The notes: generated by a model from the sequence alone, not told the origin. 32,965 nucleotides of DNA from Nannocystineae bacterium (GCA_007133195.1 SLNH01000439.1:1-32965), one strand, 5' to 3'; counted from the first letter of the stretch, positions 1 through 8,500 are shown. A program made the numbers and translations.

Positions 1-742
1 ACACGATATTGGGATGGGACAGCGAGCTCGCGAGCTGCGCTTCGCGGTAGAACAGATCGCGCACCTTGCTCTCGCCGGCGAAGTTTTGATGGATGATTTT
101 GAGGGCGAACGTCTTTTCGAGGTGCGCGTGCGTGACCTCGAAAACCTTGCCCATGCCGCCTTCGCCGATGCGGTGGATGATCCGATAGCGCCCGCCGATG
201 AGCTGTCCTTCGCCTACGCCATCGCGGGTGATCGCGCTCGCACTCGGCGGTCTGGACACGGTCTGGTGCGCGCCGGGGACGCTCGGGTTGTCGCGCCTAC
301 CGCGGGTCGCTTCGCGGCTCCGCGCGTCTTGGACTTGCGCGCCGAGAACATGGGGACCAGAGGCGTCGTCGTCGGGGGGCGCCGCGATGGGTACGGAGTC
401 GTGTCCCGCGGGCGGACCCGCGCGGAGCGGTAACCTCGCCTCGGTCTCGGGTTCGAGATCCTCGTCCGGCTGGACGTCCGGAGACGTTTCGTAGACCGCT
501 TCTTCCGGGGGCTGGCCGACGATGGTGGGCGCTTCGTCGCTCTCTCCCCAGTCTTCGGGTGGGGCCAGGGGGAGCGCGGGGAACTCCGGGTTTTGCGGTC
601 TTTGCACGTACTGACTTACGCGGACGCGGCCTTCTTGCTTCCGCCGGGAATCGGCGTCGGCTTGGCGCTCGTGGGAGCGCGGTTCCCGCGGTGCGCCGTG
701 GTCCCGATACCCCACGGTGGCCCATTGTAGGGGTCGAAGCAT
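1..742 (-). CDS. Ser/Thr protein kinase, N-terminal part (cut by window edge)
   Basis: Read on the minus strand, the frame runs open to the left edge. It contains the start of a Hanks-type kinase: [20 protein letters not shown] (glycine-rich loop, about residues 180-200), then [10 protein letters not shown] with the ATP-anchoring lysine, then [14 protein letters not shown] (helix C region). The catalytic loop and the rest lie outside the window. About 180 residues before the kinase domain are Pro/Glu/Asp-rich and probably disordered. The start is uncertain: ATG at 742 is the first in-frame ATG seen, but the first ~45 codons have weaker G/C bias at the third position, so GTG at 607 is a serious alternative, and neither has a clear ribosome site. 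The gene is divergent from the SpoIIE phosphatase genes and may be part of the same signalling island. The kinase call is firm; start and substrate are unknown. Confidence 0.85.
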   Translation of the reverse strand, partial: MLRPLQWATVGYRDHGAPREPRSHERQADADSRRKQEGRVRVSQYVQRPQNPEFPALPLAPPEDWGESDEAPTIVGQPPEEAVYETSPDVQPDEDLEPETEARLPLRAGPPAGHDSVPIAAPPDDDASGPHVLGAQVQDARSREATRGRRDNPSVPGAHQTVSRPPSASAITRDGVGEGQLIGGRYRIIHRIGEGGMGKVFEVTHAHLEKTFALKIIHQNFAGESKVRDLFYREAQLASSLSHPNIV

Positions 743-777
743 TGGATGCCTAGGATATCCGTCGAAAAACCTGGCCA

Positions 778-972
778 ATGTTTCGAGCCAAGAAAATGGA
801 GGTGGCTGATATCCCACATCCTCCGTCATGGGCACCAGTGATCCCTCACGTGCGGGAGGAATTTCCAGCGAACGTCCTGACGAGCCAGGCGCGCCTGGGT
901 TACGATGTGATCCGCTGCCGGCTCCTCTGTAAGGAGGGTAATACTCGGCACGTCATTTTCAGGTGCAAGTAG
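778..972 (+). CDS. Small ORF directly abutting the SpoIIE phosphatase gene (doubtful)
   Basis: A 64-codon ORF starting ATG-TTT-CGA ends with TAG at 970-972, so its stop touches the GTG start at 973. I recognise no domain. It has Cys residues near the C-terminus (RCRLLCKEG and FRCK). Third-position GC is clearly lower than in the neighbouring genes and no ribosome site precedes the ATG. An orphan AAGGAGG lies inside it at 931-937, about 35 bases before 973, too far to serve that start directly. It could be a leader peptide, a decayed gene end or chance. The rest of the 743-972 divergent intergenic region shows nothing I can name. Confidence 0.2.
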   Translation: MFRAKKMEVADIPHPPSWAPVIPHVREEFPANVLTSQARLGYDVIRCRLLCKEGNTRHVIFRCK

Positions 973-2439
973 GTGGGATTTCCCTGGGTGACCGCGATGC
1001 TCCTCGCCCTCCCCGGCGTCGTTCTCGGCGTCGTCGGTGGACTCGTGGGGCCGACTACGCTGCTCGGCGTCGTCCTCGTCGCTGCGGGCGGCCTGTATAT
1101 CGCCGCCGATGTGATCTTCCTGCAGCCAAAGTTGGCGAAGGAGAGGCAGGCCAAAGGGCGGCGCGAGCGCGCGGCGGATCACTTCCTACAGCGCGCGATC
1201 GAGCTCACCGCGGTCGCGGACGTCGCCGATCAGCTCGCCCGTGCCGTCGCGGCAGGGCTCGGCCCGGCGCCCGCCTATCTTCTGGCCCCTGGCGGCGAGG
1301 GGGGCGCGAGGCTTTATGGCGCCGCCGGAACCAGCCCGCCTGAGCTCGAGATCGACCCGGCGCAGGCGCTTTCCTGGCTCGGCGAGCAGGACGGGCCCGT
1401 GCGCCGGGCCGACGTCGACTCGACTGATCACGGCGGGGCCGAATTCCTGACGCTGTTGGACGCCACCGGGTGCGACACGGCGCTACCGCTGCGCTACCGC
1501 GGCCTGTTGCTGGCGGTGGGACTCGTGAGGGAACGGGAGGCGCCGGCGGCCCAGGACGCCACCGGCTTTTATCGCGCGCTGCGAAGCTACGCGACGGTGG
1601 CGGTCGCGAACACATTCCTCGGCGCGCGGGCGTCCGACAGCGGCGCGCTCGCGTCCAGCGTTGATTTGGCCACCGCCGCCCAGGAGTCGCTCATGCCGGA
1701 TGAGCGCGTGGTCGCCGGAGCGGGGTACGCGCTCCGCGGCGTCTACCGGCCGGCGTCCCAGTGCGGCGGCGATCTTTGGACATGGCGGGAGCTCGACCGC
1801 GGACGCGTCCTCGTCGTCGTCGGCGACGCCACAGGCCACGGCATGGCGCCGGCGCTTCTGGCCGCGGCCGCCCGGGGGGCGATAGACGGCGTGTGGCAGC
1901 TGCGCGGCGCCGCCCTCGATCCGGGCGAACTCCTCACCATCGTCAACCGCGCCGTCCACCGTACGGGTCGCCGCCGCTATCTCATGACGGCGTTCGCGCT
2001 CGTGTTGGATGCCGAGGCCGGCGAGCTCGCGTTTGCGAACGCGGGCCAGAATTTCCCGTATGTTTGCGCGGGGGAGAACATCGAGGCGCTCGTCGCCCGT
2101 GGAAATCCACTGGGGTCTGGAGCCGAGGCGACCTTCGAGTCGGCCACGCGCACGCTTGCGGCCGGGCAAAGGCTGCTCCTGTTCACGGATGGCATCGTCG
2201 AGACCGAGGGGCCGCGCGGCGGGGCGTTCGGCGAGCGACGCTTTCGCAGGGCCGTCTCACAGCTCGCCGGCGAGCGACTGCAGCGCGTGCCGGAACGGCT
2301 GTTGGCGGCGGCGGCTGAGCACGCCGGCGAGGTGCCCATCGCCGACGATCTGACGGTCGTGGTCGTGGAGCTAAGCCCCGCAGACCGCCCTTCGGGAGAA
2401 CTGACGGCCGCGGGCACGAGCGCGGGCGAGTCGCGCTAG
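973..2439 (+). CDS. SpoIIE-family PP2C phosphatase, membrane-anchored, with GAF-like region
   Basis: A 488-residue protein. Residues 7-50 form two hydrophobic segments, followed by a basic stretch. A GAF-like region covers about 75-215. The C-terminal half (about 225-466) is a SpoIIE/RsbU-type phosphatase: GGDLW (265-269), GDATGHG (284-290), NAGQN (356-360), FTDGIVE (404-410) and ADDLTVV (457-463). The metal-binding aspartates expected for the family are present, so it should be active. RsbU-type enzymes usually dephosphorylate STAS-domain anti-sigma antagonists; no such substrate gene is visible here. GTG at 973 is used because an in-frame TAG immediately precedes it; GTG 988 and ATG 997 are possible. 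It is the first of several same-strand signalling genes. No sensory ligand can be predicted. Confidence 0.9.
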   Translation: MGFPWVTAMLLALPGVVLGVVGGLVGPTTLLGVVLVAAGGLYIAADVIFLQPKLAKERQAKGRRERAADHFLQRAIELTAVADVADQLARAVAAGLGPAPAYLLAPGGEGGARLYGAAGTSPPELEIDPAQALSWLGEQDGPVRRADVDSTDHGGAEFLTLLDATGCDTALPLRYRGLLLAVGLVREREAPAAQDATGFYRALRSYATVAVANTFLGARASDSGALASSVDLATAAQESLMPDERVVAGAGYALRGVYRPASQCGGDLWTWRELDRGRVLVVVGDATGHGMAPALLAAAARGAIDGVWQLRGAALDPGELLTIVNRAVHRTGRRRYLMTAFALVLDAEAGELAFANAGQNFPYVCAGENIEALVARGNPLGSGAEATFESATRTLAAGQRLLLFTDGIVETEGPRGGAFGERRFRRAVSQLAGERLQRVPERLLAAAAEHAGEVPIADDLTVVVVELSPADRPSGELTAAGTSAGESR

Positions 2440-2541
2440 GGCGGCGAACGGTTTGAGGATCTAACGCCGAGCTTCGTGATTGGTTAAAACGTCGCCTCTT
2501 ATGATCCATCGATTTCGGATGACGGCGCAAACAACGACAAC

Positions 2542-3918
2542 ATGGAGCCTCCCGTGAGCGCGTTGCCCGCTGCGATCATCATCGGTGCGGCCCTCGCCTC
2601 CGGCTGGGCCATCGCGAGCGTGGTCGCGACCCGGCGGCAGGCGAGCGGCGGGGTGGGCGAGGCGCGGGCGCGCGAGGCGCTCGTCGAGTTTTCCGAGCAC
2701 TCCCTCGAGTTGGAAACCACGCACGACCTGCTCACCTTCGCCGGCAAGGCGTCGCTGGCGATCTTCGGCAGCGAGCGCACCGTGGCGTTTCAACCGGGGG
2801 AGGAGTCGGGCGAGTGGGAGGCCTGGGGCCCCGCCGGAGACACGCTGCAGCCGGTGCCCGCGCACCTGCGCAGCGTGTTCGCGTGGTTTCGCCATAACAA
2901 CCTGATCGCGGTGGCGAGCGATCTGGGGAAAGCCCGATTCGGAGCCATGCGCGAGCCGCTCAAGCAGCTTTTCGGCCGCTACGGGCTCGACGTTCTCTTG
3001 CCGCTCATCAAGGGCGACGATGTCCTCGGCGTGCTCGGGCTCTCCCTCGGCCGGAACCCCAGCCCGCTCGAGCGAGAGCTGATGTACGTGTTTCAGCTCC
3101 AGGCGACGGCGGCCTACGCCAACGTGCTACTCCACCACGAGGCAGCCCACATCGTGTCGCTCGCGGAGGAGGTCGACCTCGCGAGCTCCGTCGAGCTCGC
3201 CCTCGTGCCCGCGGCGAGCGAAGGAACCCGCGGGGCCGTGAGTTGGGCGGGCCATTTCGAGTCGGCGGGCGAGGGAGGGAGCGACTTTTGGAGCGCGTAC
3301 GAGCTCGAAGACGGGCGCGTCGCCTTCGTCATCGGCGACGCCCTCGCGGGTGGCCTGGGTGGCTCGATGATTTCGGCCGTCGTCAAGAGCTGCGCCGACG
3401 TCATTTTCGAAAACGCCCCGGCCGACCTAAACCCGGGGACGCTCATGTCCATGCTCAGCCGGGCCCTGCGCCTGCGCGCTGAGCGCGGCGGGCAAACCAG
3501 GTGCTTCGCGGCGTTCGTGGACCCGGCAGCGAGCGAAATCACGTTCGCGAACGCAGGTCAGCCGGCTCCCTACGTCGTGGAGCACGGCGAGGGGGAGGCG
3601 AAGCTCGGCGCGCTGGCCCGGCCGGGGCTTTTGCTCGGGGACACAGACGGCCCCGACGTCGCCTACGAGGTCGTGCGCCGGCCGCTGTCCCCAGGGGCCG
3701 CGGTCGTGCTCTGCACCGACGGCTTGACGAGCACGGGCGCCGACGCACGCACGGGCGAGCGGCGTCTTCAGCGGCTACTGCGAACGAGTCGGGCGACGTC
3801 GGCCCCCGAGCTGCGCGACGCGATCGTCACCGAAATGCGCGAGCACCGCGCCGGGACCCCTGCGCGAGACGATGCGGCGCTCGTCGTGCTAAGGCTGGCG
3901 AAAGACGCGGCCGAGTAG
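2542..3918 (+). CDS. SpoIIE-family phosphatase paralogue with altered GHG motif
   Basis: 458 residues with the same architecture as the preceding gene: one N-terminal membrane helix (about 8-29), a GAF-like region (about 50-200) and a SpoIIE-type phosphatase domain. Motifs are GGSDFW (245-250), GDALAGG (265-271), NAGQP (337-341), CTDGL (391-395) and ARDDAALVVL (441-450). The core aspartates survive, but the usual GDxTGHG is GDALAGG, so the histidine and its glycines are changed. Activity may be altered or the protein may act as a regulator of its neighbour. The start ATG at 2542 lies about 100 bases after the upstream stop. The pair probably arose by duplication and diverged strongly. Family assignment is firm; catalytic status is inference. 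Confidence 0.88.
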   Translation: MEPPVSALPAAIIIGAALASGWAIASVVATRRQASGGVGEARAREALVEFSEHSLELETTHDLLTFAGKASLAIFGSERTVAFQPGEESGEWEAWGPAGDTLQPVPAHLRSVFAWFRHNNLIAVASDLGKARFGAMREPLKQLFGRYGLDVLLPLIKGDDVLGVLGLSLGRNPSPLERELMYVFQLQATAAYANVLLHHEAAHIVSLAEEVDLASSVELALVPAASEGTRGAVSWAGHFESAGEGGSDFWSAYELEDGRVAFVIGDALAGGLGGSMISAVVKSCADVIFENAPADLNPGTLMSMLSRALRLRAERGGQTRCFAAFVDPAASEITFANAGQPAPYVVEHGEGEAKLGALARPGLLLGDTDGPDVAYEVVRRPLSPGAAVVLCTDGLTSTGADARTGERRLQRLLRTSRATSAPELRDAIVTEMREHRAGTPARDDAALVVLRLAKDAAE

Positions 3919-3942
3919 TGTCCCACTAGACAAGTGCCTCTA

Positions 3943-3963
3943 GGCGCCACGAGATCGGGCGCC
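3943..3963. terminator. Hairpin after the phosphatase pair, possible terminator
   Basis: GGCGCC at 3943-3948 and 3958-3963 can form a 6-bp stem with a 9-base loop, 24 bases after the stop of the second phosphatase gene. There is no T-run, so an intrinsic terminator role is only suggestive. Confidence 0.25.
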
Positions 3964-4093
3964 GCCCGGGGAGAGCGGGGGTAAGGGCGCCGAAGACGGG
4001 TGGTGTTTCATCATGACGTAAGGCGCGGCCCCGGCTACGATGGTTGGTGTTACGCGCAACTCTGGGACCCTTACCTCGAGGGAGAAACGCGGC

Positions 4094-4654
4094 ATGGGAT
4101 TTTTCGATCGACGCGACGATAAGAAGAAGGCCGACGCATTCGACTCACCCGTCGAAACGATCGATCTGGACGCGCCGCCGCCCGAACCGGAGCCTCCAGC
4201 CGAGCCCGCGGCCCAGTCGGCCCCGCCGATCGCGGCGGACTACGGCGTCGACCAGGCGATTCAGCTGATGCGTACGCTGCCGCAGGACAACGTCGAGCTC
4301 GTGGTTCAGGTCGTCAAGCACACGCTCGAGTCTGCTCAGATTCAGATCTCCCATATCATTGATGACGCGACACACCGGCAGCAGGACATCGAGGGGCGAG
4401 TCCAGGTCCTCAAGGACGAGATCGCCGAGCTGGAAAAGGAGATCTCCACCCGAAAGCAGGAGATCGAACGGCTCGAGGCGGATCACGAGGAAACCACCAC
4501 GGTCAGGGATCGGCTCGTGTTGGCCGAGAAGCTCGAGACCGGTGGCGCCGCGCAAAAGCCGGGAGGAAAAGCGTCGAGCGCCAAGGCCCGCGGCGCGCCT
4601 CCGGCGAGCGACAAGACGACGCCGAAGCCGAACAAGGTCGACGCTGAGAAATGA
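4094..4654 (+). CDS. Small coiled-coil protein of unknown function
   Basis: 186 residues, starting MGFFDRRDDKKK. I chose ATG 4094 over the upstream in-frame ATG 4040 because GAGGGAG lies about 9 bases before it and the sequence between is not convincingly coding. Order: charged N-terminus (1-12), Pro/Glu/Ala-rich linker (about 25-47), helical segment (about 50-92), heptad-like coiled coil (about 93-146, rich in E, K, L, I), then a basic Lys/Ala/Pro tail. No signal peptide or membrane helix is seen, so it is probably cytoplasmic. Its place between the SpoIIE phosphatases and the RsbW-like ATPases suggests a scaffold or partner in the same pathway, but that is inference from position. I do not recognise the family. 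Confidence 0.75.
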   Translation: MGFFDRRDDKKKADAFDSPVETIDLDAPPPEPEPPAEPAAQSAPPIAADYGVDQAIQLMRTLPQDNVELVVQVVKHTLESAQIQISHIIDDATHRQQDIEGRVQVLKDEIAELEKEISTRKQEIERLEADHEETTTVRDRLVLAEKLETGGAAQKPGGKASSAKARGAPPASDKTTPKPNKVDAEK

Positions 4655-4720
4655 TAAGGCGGAGCGAGCGCGTCTGGGATGGTTTGGTTAAGCCTCTGGC
4701 TCGCGGTGCCGCGCAGTCTG

Positions 4721-4871
4721 CTAGTGGTTCACGGCGGAAGTCGTAACCACGGAAAAACAACGATCAGAACTGTAGCGAGGATACGAAGGACCTGGAACCG
4801 GCCTGCGCCCGCCCTCGCCCCCGCCAGGGGCGGGCGTCGGACGGTGCATCACTTCTGCCGAGCTCATCTAG
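4721..4871 (+). repeat. MITE-like dispersed repeat, copy A
   Basis: Non-coding element whose core is 4725-4867, about 93% identical by eye to the core at 12657-12800. It is flanked by CTAG on both sides (4721-4724 and 4868-4871), like a 4-bp target duplication. The ends are imperfect inverted repeats: the left carries CGGCGGAAGT and the reverse complement of the right carries CGGCAGAAGT. It contains a hairpin, GTGGTTCACG (4724-4733) against CGTAACCAC (4742-4750), with one base missing compared with copy B. A GC hairpin, CGCCCGCC (4806-4813) with GGCGGGCG (4829-4836), follows. It fills most of the gap between the coiled-coil gene and the next ATPase gene and ends 14 bases before that gene's ATG, so it may supply its 5' untranslated region. 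Confidence 0.85.
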
Positions 4872-4885
4872 CAGAGCACAGCTGA

Positions 4886-6238
4886 ATGCTTCACTACCAC
4901 ATGGCGGTCATCACCCGCGACACCGCGCTCAAGCGCGCGGTCAAGCGACTCAGCACCGCAACCGGCGCCACCGCCGAGTTTACGCCCGACGTGCGCGGGC
5001 TCGAAGGCGCGCGCAGGCCAAACTTGGCGATCTTCGACGCCCGCCGGCGGACACCCGACGAGGCGTTTTACAAGGCCGTGCCGTCCGACGCGCGGATCCT
5101 GTTTATCCTCGAGGGCGACACGCTCCTCGAAAAGCTCGAGCTCCTCGCCGACGAGCGGGTCACGAGCCTGTTTTGCCACGACGCCCGCTTCGACGACGAC
5201 GAGTTCATCTGCAGCGCGACCAAGGCCCTGCGCGGGGAGGTGTTCGGGCTGCAGAAGTACTTCCCGTGGGGGGTTACGACCTTCACCATGAAGGTGAAAA
5301 ACTACGAGGAGAAGGGCAAGGCGATCGACATCCTGATGCGGTACGCGAAGCTCGCTGGGGTGCGCGGCCCCGTGCGCGATCGCGTCCAGCTCGTTTGTGA
5401 CGAGCTCATGATGAACGGTCTTTACCACGCGCCGGTGGACGACGAGGGAAACGAGCTTTACGCGGGCTACTCGGTGAGGGAGCTCGCGCAACTGTCGGGG
5501 GTCCCCCCGATCCAGGTTCAGTACGGCTGCAGCGGCCGGTACTTCGGCGTGTCCGTCACCGACGGCGGTGGTTCGCTCACCCGCGCGAGGACGCTCGAAT
5601 ATCTCCGCCGCGCGCTCGGTGAGGTGGAGATCGAGGATAAGAAGACCGGCGCGGGCCTCGGCCTCGTGAGCGTGATGCGCTCGGTGTCCAAGCTCATTTT
5701 CAACGTCAAGCCCGGCCACGCCACCGAGGTGGTGGCGTTGTTCGACATGGAGCTGTTCGCCAAGGGAAAAATCGGCGCGCGCTCTCTGCACATCTTCGCC
5801 GACGAGCCTGAGCCCGAGGACACGGTGGTCGAGGCGGACATGTCGGACAAGCCGGCCACCTCGGGCGGGGCGCGCTCCGGGGTGTCGGCGAGCGCGACCT
5901 TCCTTCTCGTGTTTTTGGCCCTCGCCGCCGGCGGCATGGGCGCGGCGTACTACCTGCAGGAAGTCGCCGGGGTCGATGGGGGGGAGGGGGCGCAGCCGAA
6001 ACTTCGGGTTACCGCACAGCCGGAGAGCGCCACCGTCACGATGAACGGCGACGAAATTGCCGTGGGCGAGACGGTGACGGTGCCCGACGGGCAGGCCCTC
6101 GATCTCGTTGTCGAAAGCCCGGGTTATGAGCCCTGGCGCTACGAGCTGTCCCGAGACGACATCGCGGAACACCCCGCCGTGACGCGCGAGTTTCACGTCC
6201 CGCTGGTGCCCGCGGACGCCGGCTCGGGCGACAGATAG
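4886..6238 (+). CDS. Membrane RsbW/GHKL-type ATPase with receiver-like N-terminus and PEGA-like tail
   Basis: 450 residues. Residues about 5-115 look like a receiver fold without a convincing phospho-acceptor set. A linker, GEVFGLQKYFPWGV (117-130), is shared with the next gene. The ATPase domain has an N box CDELMMN (171-177), G1 box TDGGGSL (225-231) and G2 box TGAGLGL (254-260), but no dimerisation/phospho-histidine segment is evident, so it resembles anti-sigma kinases (RsbW) rather than a standard sensor kinase. One membrane helix (about 336-358) precedes a single PEGA-like domain (about 372-422). ATG 4886 is preferred over ATG 4904 because the start then aligns without gaps to the paralogue downstream (both begin ML, with I9, T13 and L15 matching). 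It likely binds ATP inside the cell with the tail outside; the substrate is unknown. Confidence 0.85.
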   Translation: MLHYHMAVITRDTALKRAVKRLSTATGATAEFTPDVRGLEGARRPNLAIFDARRRTPDEAFYKAVPSDARILFILEGDTLLEKLELLADERVTSLFCHDARFDDDEFICSATKALRGEVFGLQKYFPWGVTTFTMKVKNYEEKGKAIDILMRYAKLAGVRGPVRDRVQLVCDELMMNGLYHAPVDDEGNELYAGYSVRELAQLSGVPPIQVQYGCSGRYFGVSVTDGGGSLTRARTLEYLRRALGEVEIEDKKTGAGLGLVSVMRSVSKLIFNVKPGHATEVVALFDMELFAKGKIGARSLHIFADEPEPEDTVVEADMSDKPATSGGARSGVSASATFLLVFLALAAGGMGAAYYLQEVAGVDGGEGAQPKLRVTAQPESATVTMNGDEIAVGETVTVPDGQALDLVVESPGYEPWRYELSRDDIAEHPAVTREFHVPLVPADAGSGDR

Positions 6239-6354
6239 TGCGCGCTCCGGTTCGAGGGTGCGCCGTGGGCCCGGTCGGAAGGCCACGCTCCTTGCCCGGG
6301 CGGCGTCGGCCCGGGAATTGCTGATCTGCGCGCCGACCGATAGGATTCCCAAGA

Positions 6355-8460
6355 ATGTTGTCGAAACGAGCGATCGCCATTGCGGCGGAGACGTCTTTGC
6401 GGAAACGCGTTTCCGCAGCGCTGATGGCGGCGGGCAGCGCGGTGGACAGCTATTCGTCCCCCGGCGCTGTCGCCAACGCAGGCGAGGTCGATCTCGCCGT
6501 TTTGTGCGTGGACAGCGGCCGCGACAGCCCGTGGCTCGCCGACCTGCGGCGCCGCTTGGGCGAGGGGGTGCCGATTGTCGTCGTGCTACCCGCTCCCTCG
6601 CTCGAGGACACGGTCGCCGCGATGCGGAGCGAGGGCGTGGCGGCCGTGCTCTCCGCCGATGACCTGGGGAGCGGTGAGCTCCCCAACGTGGCCGCTCGAC
6701 TGCTTTTCGGAGACGTCTTCGGGGTCGACAAGCTCGTGCCCTGGGGCGTCCGCGTTCACACCGTCTTCGTCGGCAGCTACGAGGACAAGACCATCGCCAT
6801 CCGCGAGACGTCGGAGTTCGCCGAGCGGCTCGGCGTGCGTCGCAAGTACAGGGAGCTCATCGAGCAATGCCTCGACGAGATGTTGATGAACGCCCTGTAC
6901 GACGCGCCCGCCGACGACAGCCGCAGGGCCCCGCGCGGCTCGAAGGGAGGCCAGGCCCGCGCCTCGATGGAGCTCGGCGACCGGGCGGTCGTGGAGTACG
7001 GGTGCGATGGAACGACGTTTACTTTGGCGGTGCGCGACGCGTTCGGCACGCTCGAGCGGGATACGGTCGTTTGGTACCTGGACAAGTGCCTGCACGCGAA
7101 CGAGCAGATCGACCGCAAAGAGGGGGGCGCAGGGCTGGGGCTGTATCTCATCGCGAACGCGAGCACGCAGTTTTTCATCAACTTCCAGCCCGGGGTGGCG
7201 ACGGAGGTGTCGTGTCGGTTCGATCTCACTGCGCCGAAAGTTCGGCTCAAAGCGCTGGGGATCTTCGAGGAGAAGCAGGACTCGGCCGCTCGTATCGCCG
7301 CGCCCGCCCAAGCGACGTCCGCGCCACGAGGGCTCATCGCCGCGCTCGCCACGTCCGTGGCGGTGATCTTGGTGCTCACGGCCATGGTGGCGTATCCCCA
7401 GCTGGCGCCGGTGCCCACGGGGGACGTGCGCGCTGAGACCGTGCCGGCAGGGGCGGATGTCGAGATCGACGGGCAGCTCGCGAGCGCGGGCGAGGGCGCG
7501 CCCGCGGTGTTTCGAGACCTCGAGGCCGGCAGGCACCACATCATCACGGCGCGACTGGACGGCTACGAGGAGGAGGCCGCGATCGTGACGCCGGCGGAGG
7601 ATGAAGTCACCGAGGTCGAGATCGTCCTCGAGCCCGAGCGCGTTCCGGTCGATCTGACAAGCGAGCCGTCGGGGGCCGAGATCTTCATCGACGGTGAGCT
7701 GCGCGGCCGCACACCGCAGGTGCTGGAGTTCCCGGCGGGCAGCGAGACCGAGGTCCGGTTCGAGCGGGACGGCTACGCGCCTGCGGATGAGCGCGTGTTC
7801 GCATCGGCGGAGGCGAGCGAAGATGCTGTGACCGCTATCTTGGAGCTCAGCCCCGGCAACGCCGCGGTGTCGATCACCTCCCAGCCGCTGGGCGCGACCG
7901 TTGCGATCGACGGAGACGAGCTCGCCGATGTGACACCCATCGATGAGCATTTGCTGCCGGCCGGCGAGCGGCACGTCATCGAGCTTTCGCGACCGGGCCA
8001 CGCCCCCGTGTCGCGAGAGCTCGTTCTCGAGGACGGAGAGCGCCGAGAGCTCGATATCGGGCTCGAGCCGGGCGGGCGCATCGACGTGGTCGCGAACGTC
8101 GGGTGGGCTCACCTTTCGATCCCCCAGCTCGACTGCGACAGCGTGGGCGGCATCCGCGGCTGTCCTGCGCCCGCGGGAACCTACCGGGTGCGGGTGAGGA
8201 GTCGTGACCCATTCGTGAGAAAAGACGTCGATATCTCCGTTGGCGAGGGAGATGAGAGGTTCTCGCTGAGGCTCGGAGTCGCCGAGACGGAGGACGATAG
8301 GTATGTCTTCGACGTGGAGGACGCGGAAGACCCGCCCACACGGGTTGCGTTCCAACCGGGCGCGCACACGGTGAACATCGTGGATCGAACGAACGGGGAG
8401 CGCCGAGAGCGCCAGATCGATGTCGCCGCCGGTGAGACGACGGTGGTCGCGTGGGAGTAG
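6355..8460 (+). CDS. Larger paralogue: RsbW/GHKL-type ATPase with three PEGA-like repeats
   Basis: 701 residues, paralogous to the preceding gene. It has a receiver-like N-terminus (about 5-115), the shared linker GDVFGVDKLVPWGV (119-132), and an ATPase domain with N box DEMLMN (174-179), a divergent G1 region RDAFGTL (227-233) and G2 box GGAGLGL (257-263). One membrane helix (about 326-349) is followed by three PEGA-like repeats (about 357-427, 430-499 and 503-571; signatures such as SEPSGAEIFIDGE and SQPLGATVAIDGD) and a further beta-rich C-terminal region (573-701). PEGA domains are usually extracytoplasmic and thought to bind envelope polymers, so the protein may couple an outside state to an inside kinase or anti-sigma activity. 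It is the last gene of the same-strand run; the next gene is convergent. Confidence 0.87.
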   Translation: MLSKRAIAIAAETSLRKRVSAALMAAGSAVDSYSSPGAVANAGEVDLAVLCVDSGRDSPWLADLRRRLGEGVPIVVVLPAPSLEDTVAAMRSEGVAAVLSADDLGSGELPNVAARLLFGDVFGVDKLVPWGVRVHTVFVGSYEDKTIAIRETSEFAERLGVRRKYRELIEQCLDEMLMNALYDAPADDSRRAPRGSKGGQARASMELGDRAVVEYGCDGTTFTLAVRDAFGTLERDTVVWYLDKCLHANEQIDRKEGGAGLGLYLIANASTQFFINFQPGVATEVSCRFDLTAPKVRLKALGIFEEKQDSAARIAAPAQATSAPRGLIAALATSVAVILVLTAMVAYPQLAPVPTGDVRAETVPAGADVEIDGQLASAGEGAPAVFRDLEAGRHHIITARLDGYEEEAAIVTPAEDEVTEVEIVLEPERVPVDLTSEPSGAEIFIDGELRGRTPQVLEFPAGSETEVRFERDGYAPADERVFASAEASEDAVTAILELSPGNAAVSITSQPLGATVAIDGDELADVTPIDEHLLPAGERHVIELSRPGHAPVSRELVLEDGERRELDIGLEPGGRIDVVANVGWAHLSIPQLDCDSVGGIRGCPAPAGTYRVRVRSRDPFVRKDVDISVGEGDERFSLRLGVAETEDDRYVFDVEDAEDPPTRVAFQPGAHTVNIVDRTNGERRERQIDVAAGETTVVAWE

Positions 8461-8475
8461 CGGGCGGGTTATGCC

Positions 8476-8500
8476 TCACCGCGTTGGCCGCGTTCGGTGA
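8476..8500. terminator. Hairpin between convergent genes, possible terminator
   Basis: TCACCG (8476-8481) and CGGTGA (8495-8500) form a 6-bp inverted repeat in the short gap between the PEGA-tailed ATPase gene and nspC, which converge here. There is no T-tract on either side, so this is a weak call. Confidence 0.25.

Noticed and set aside
4868-6352. 494-residue open frame on the minus strand
   Set aside because: Antisense to the receiver/ATPase/PEGA gene; Arg/His/Leu-rich, no recognisable motif, typical shadow frame of high-GC coding DNA.
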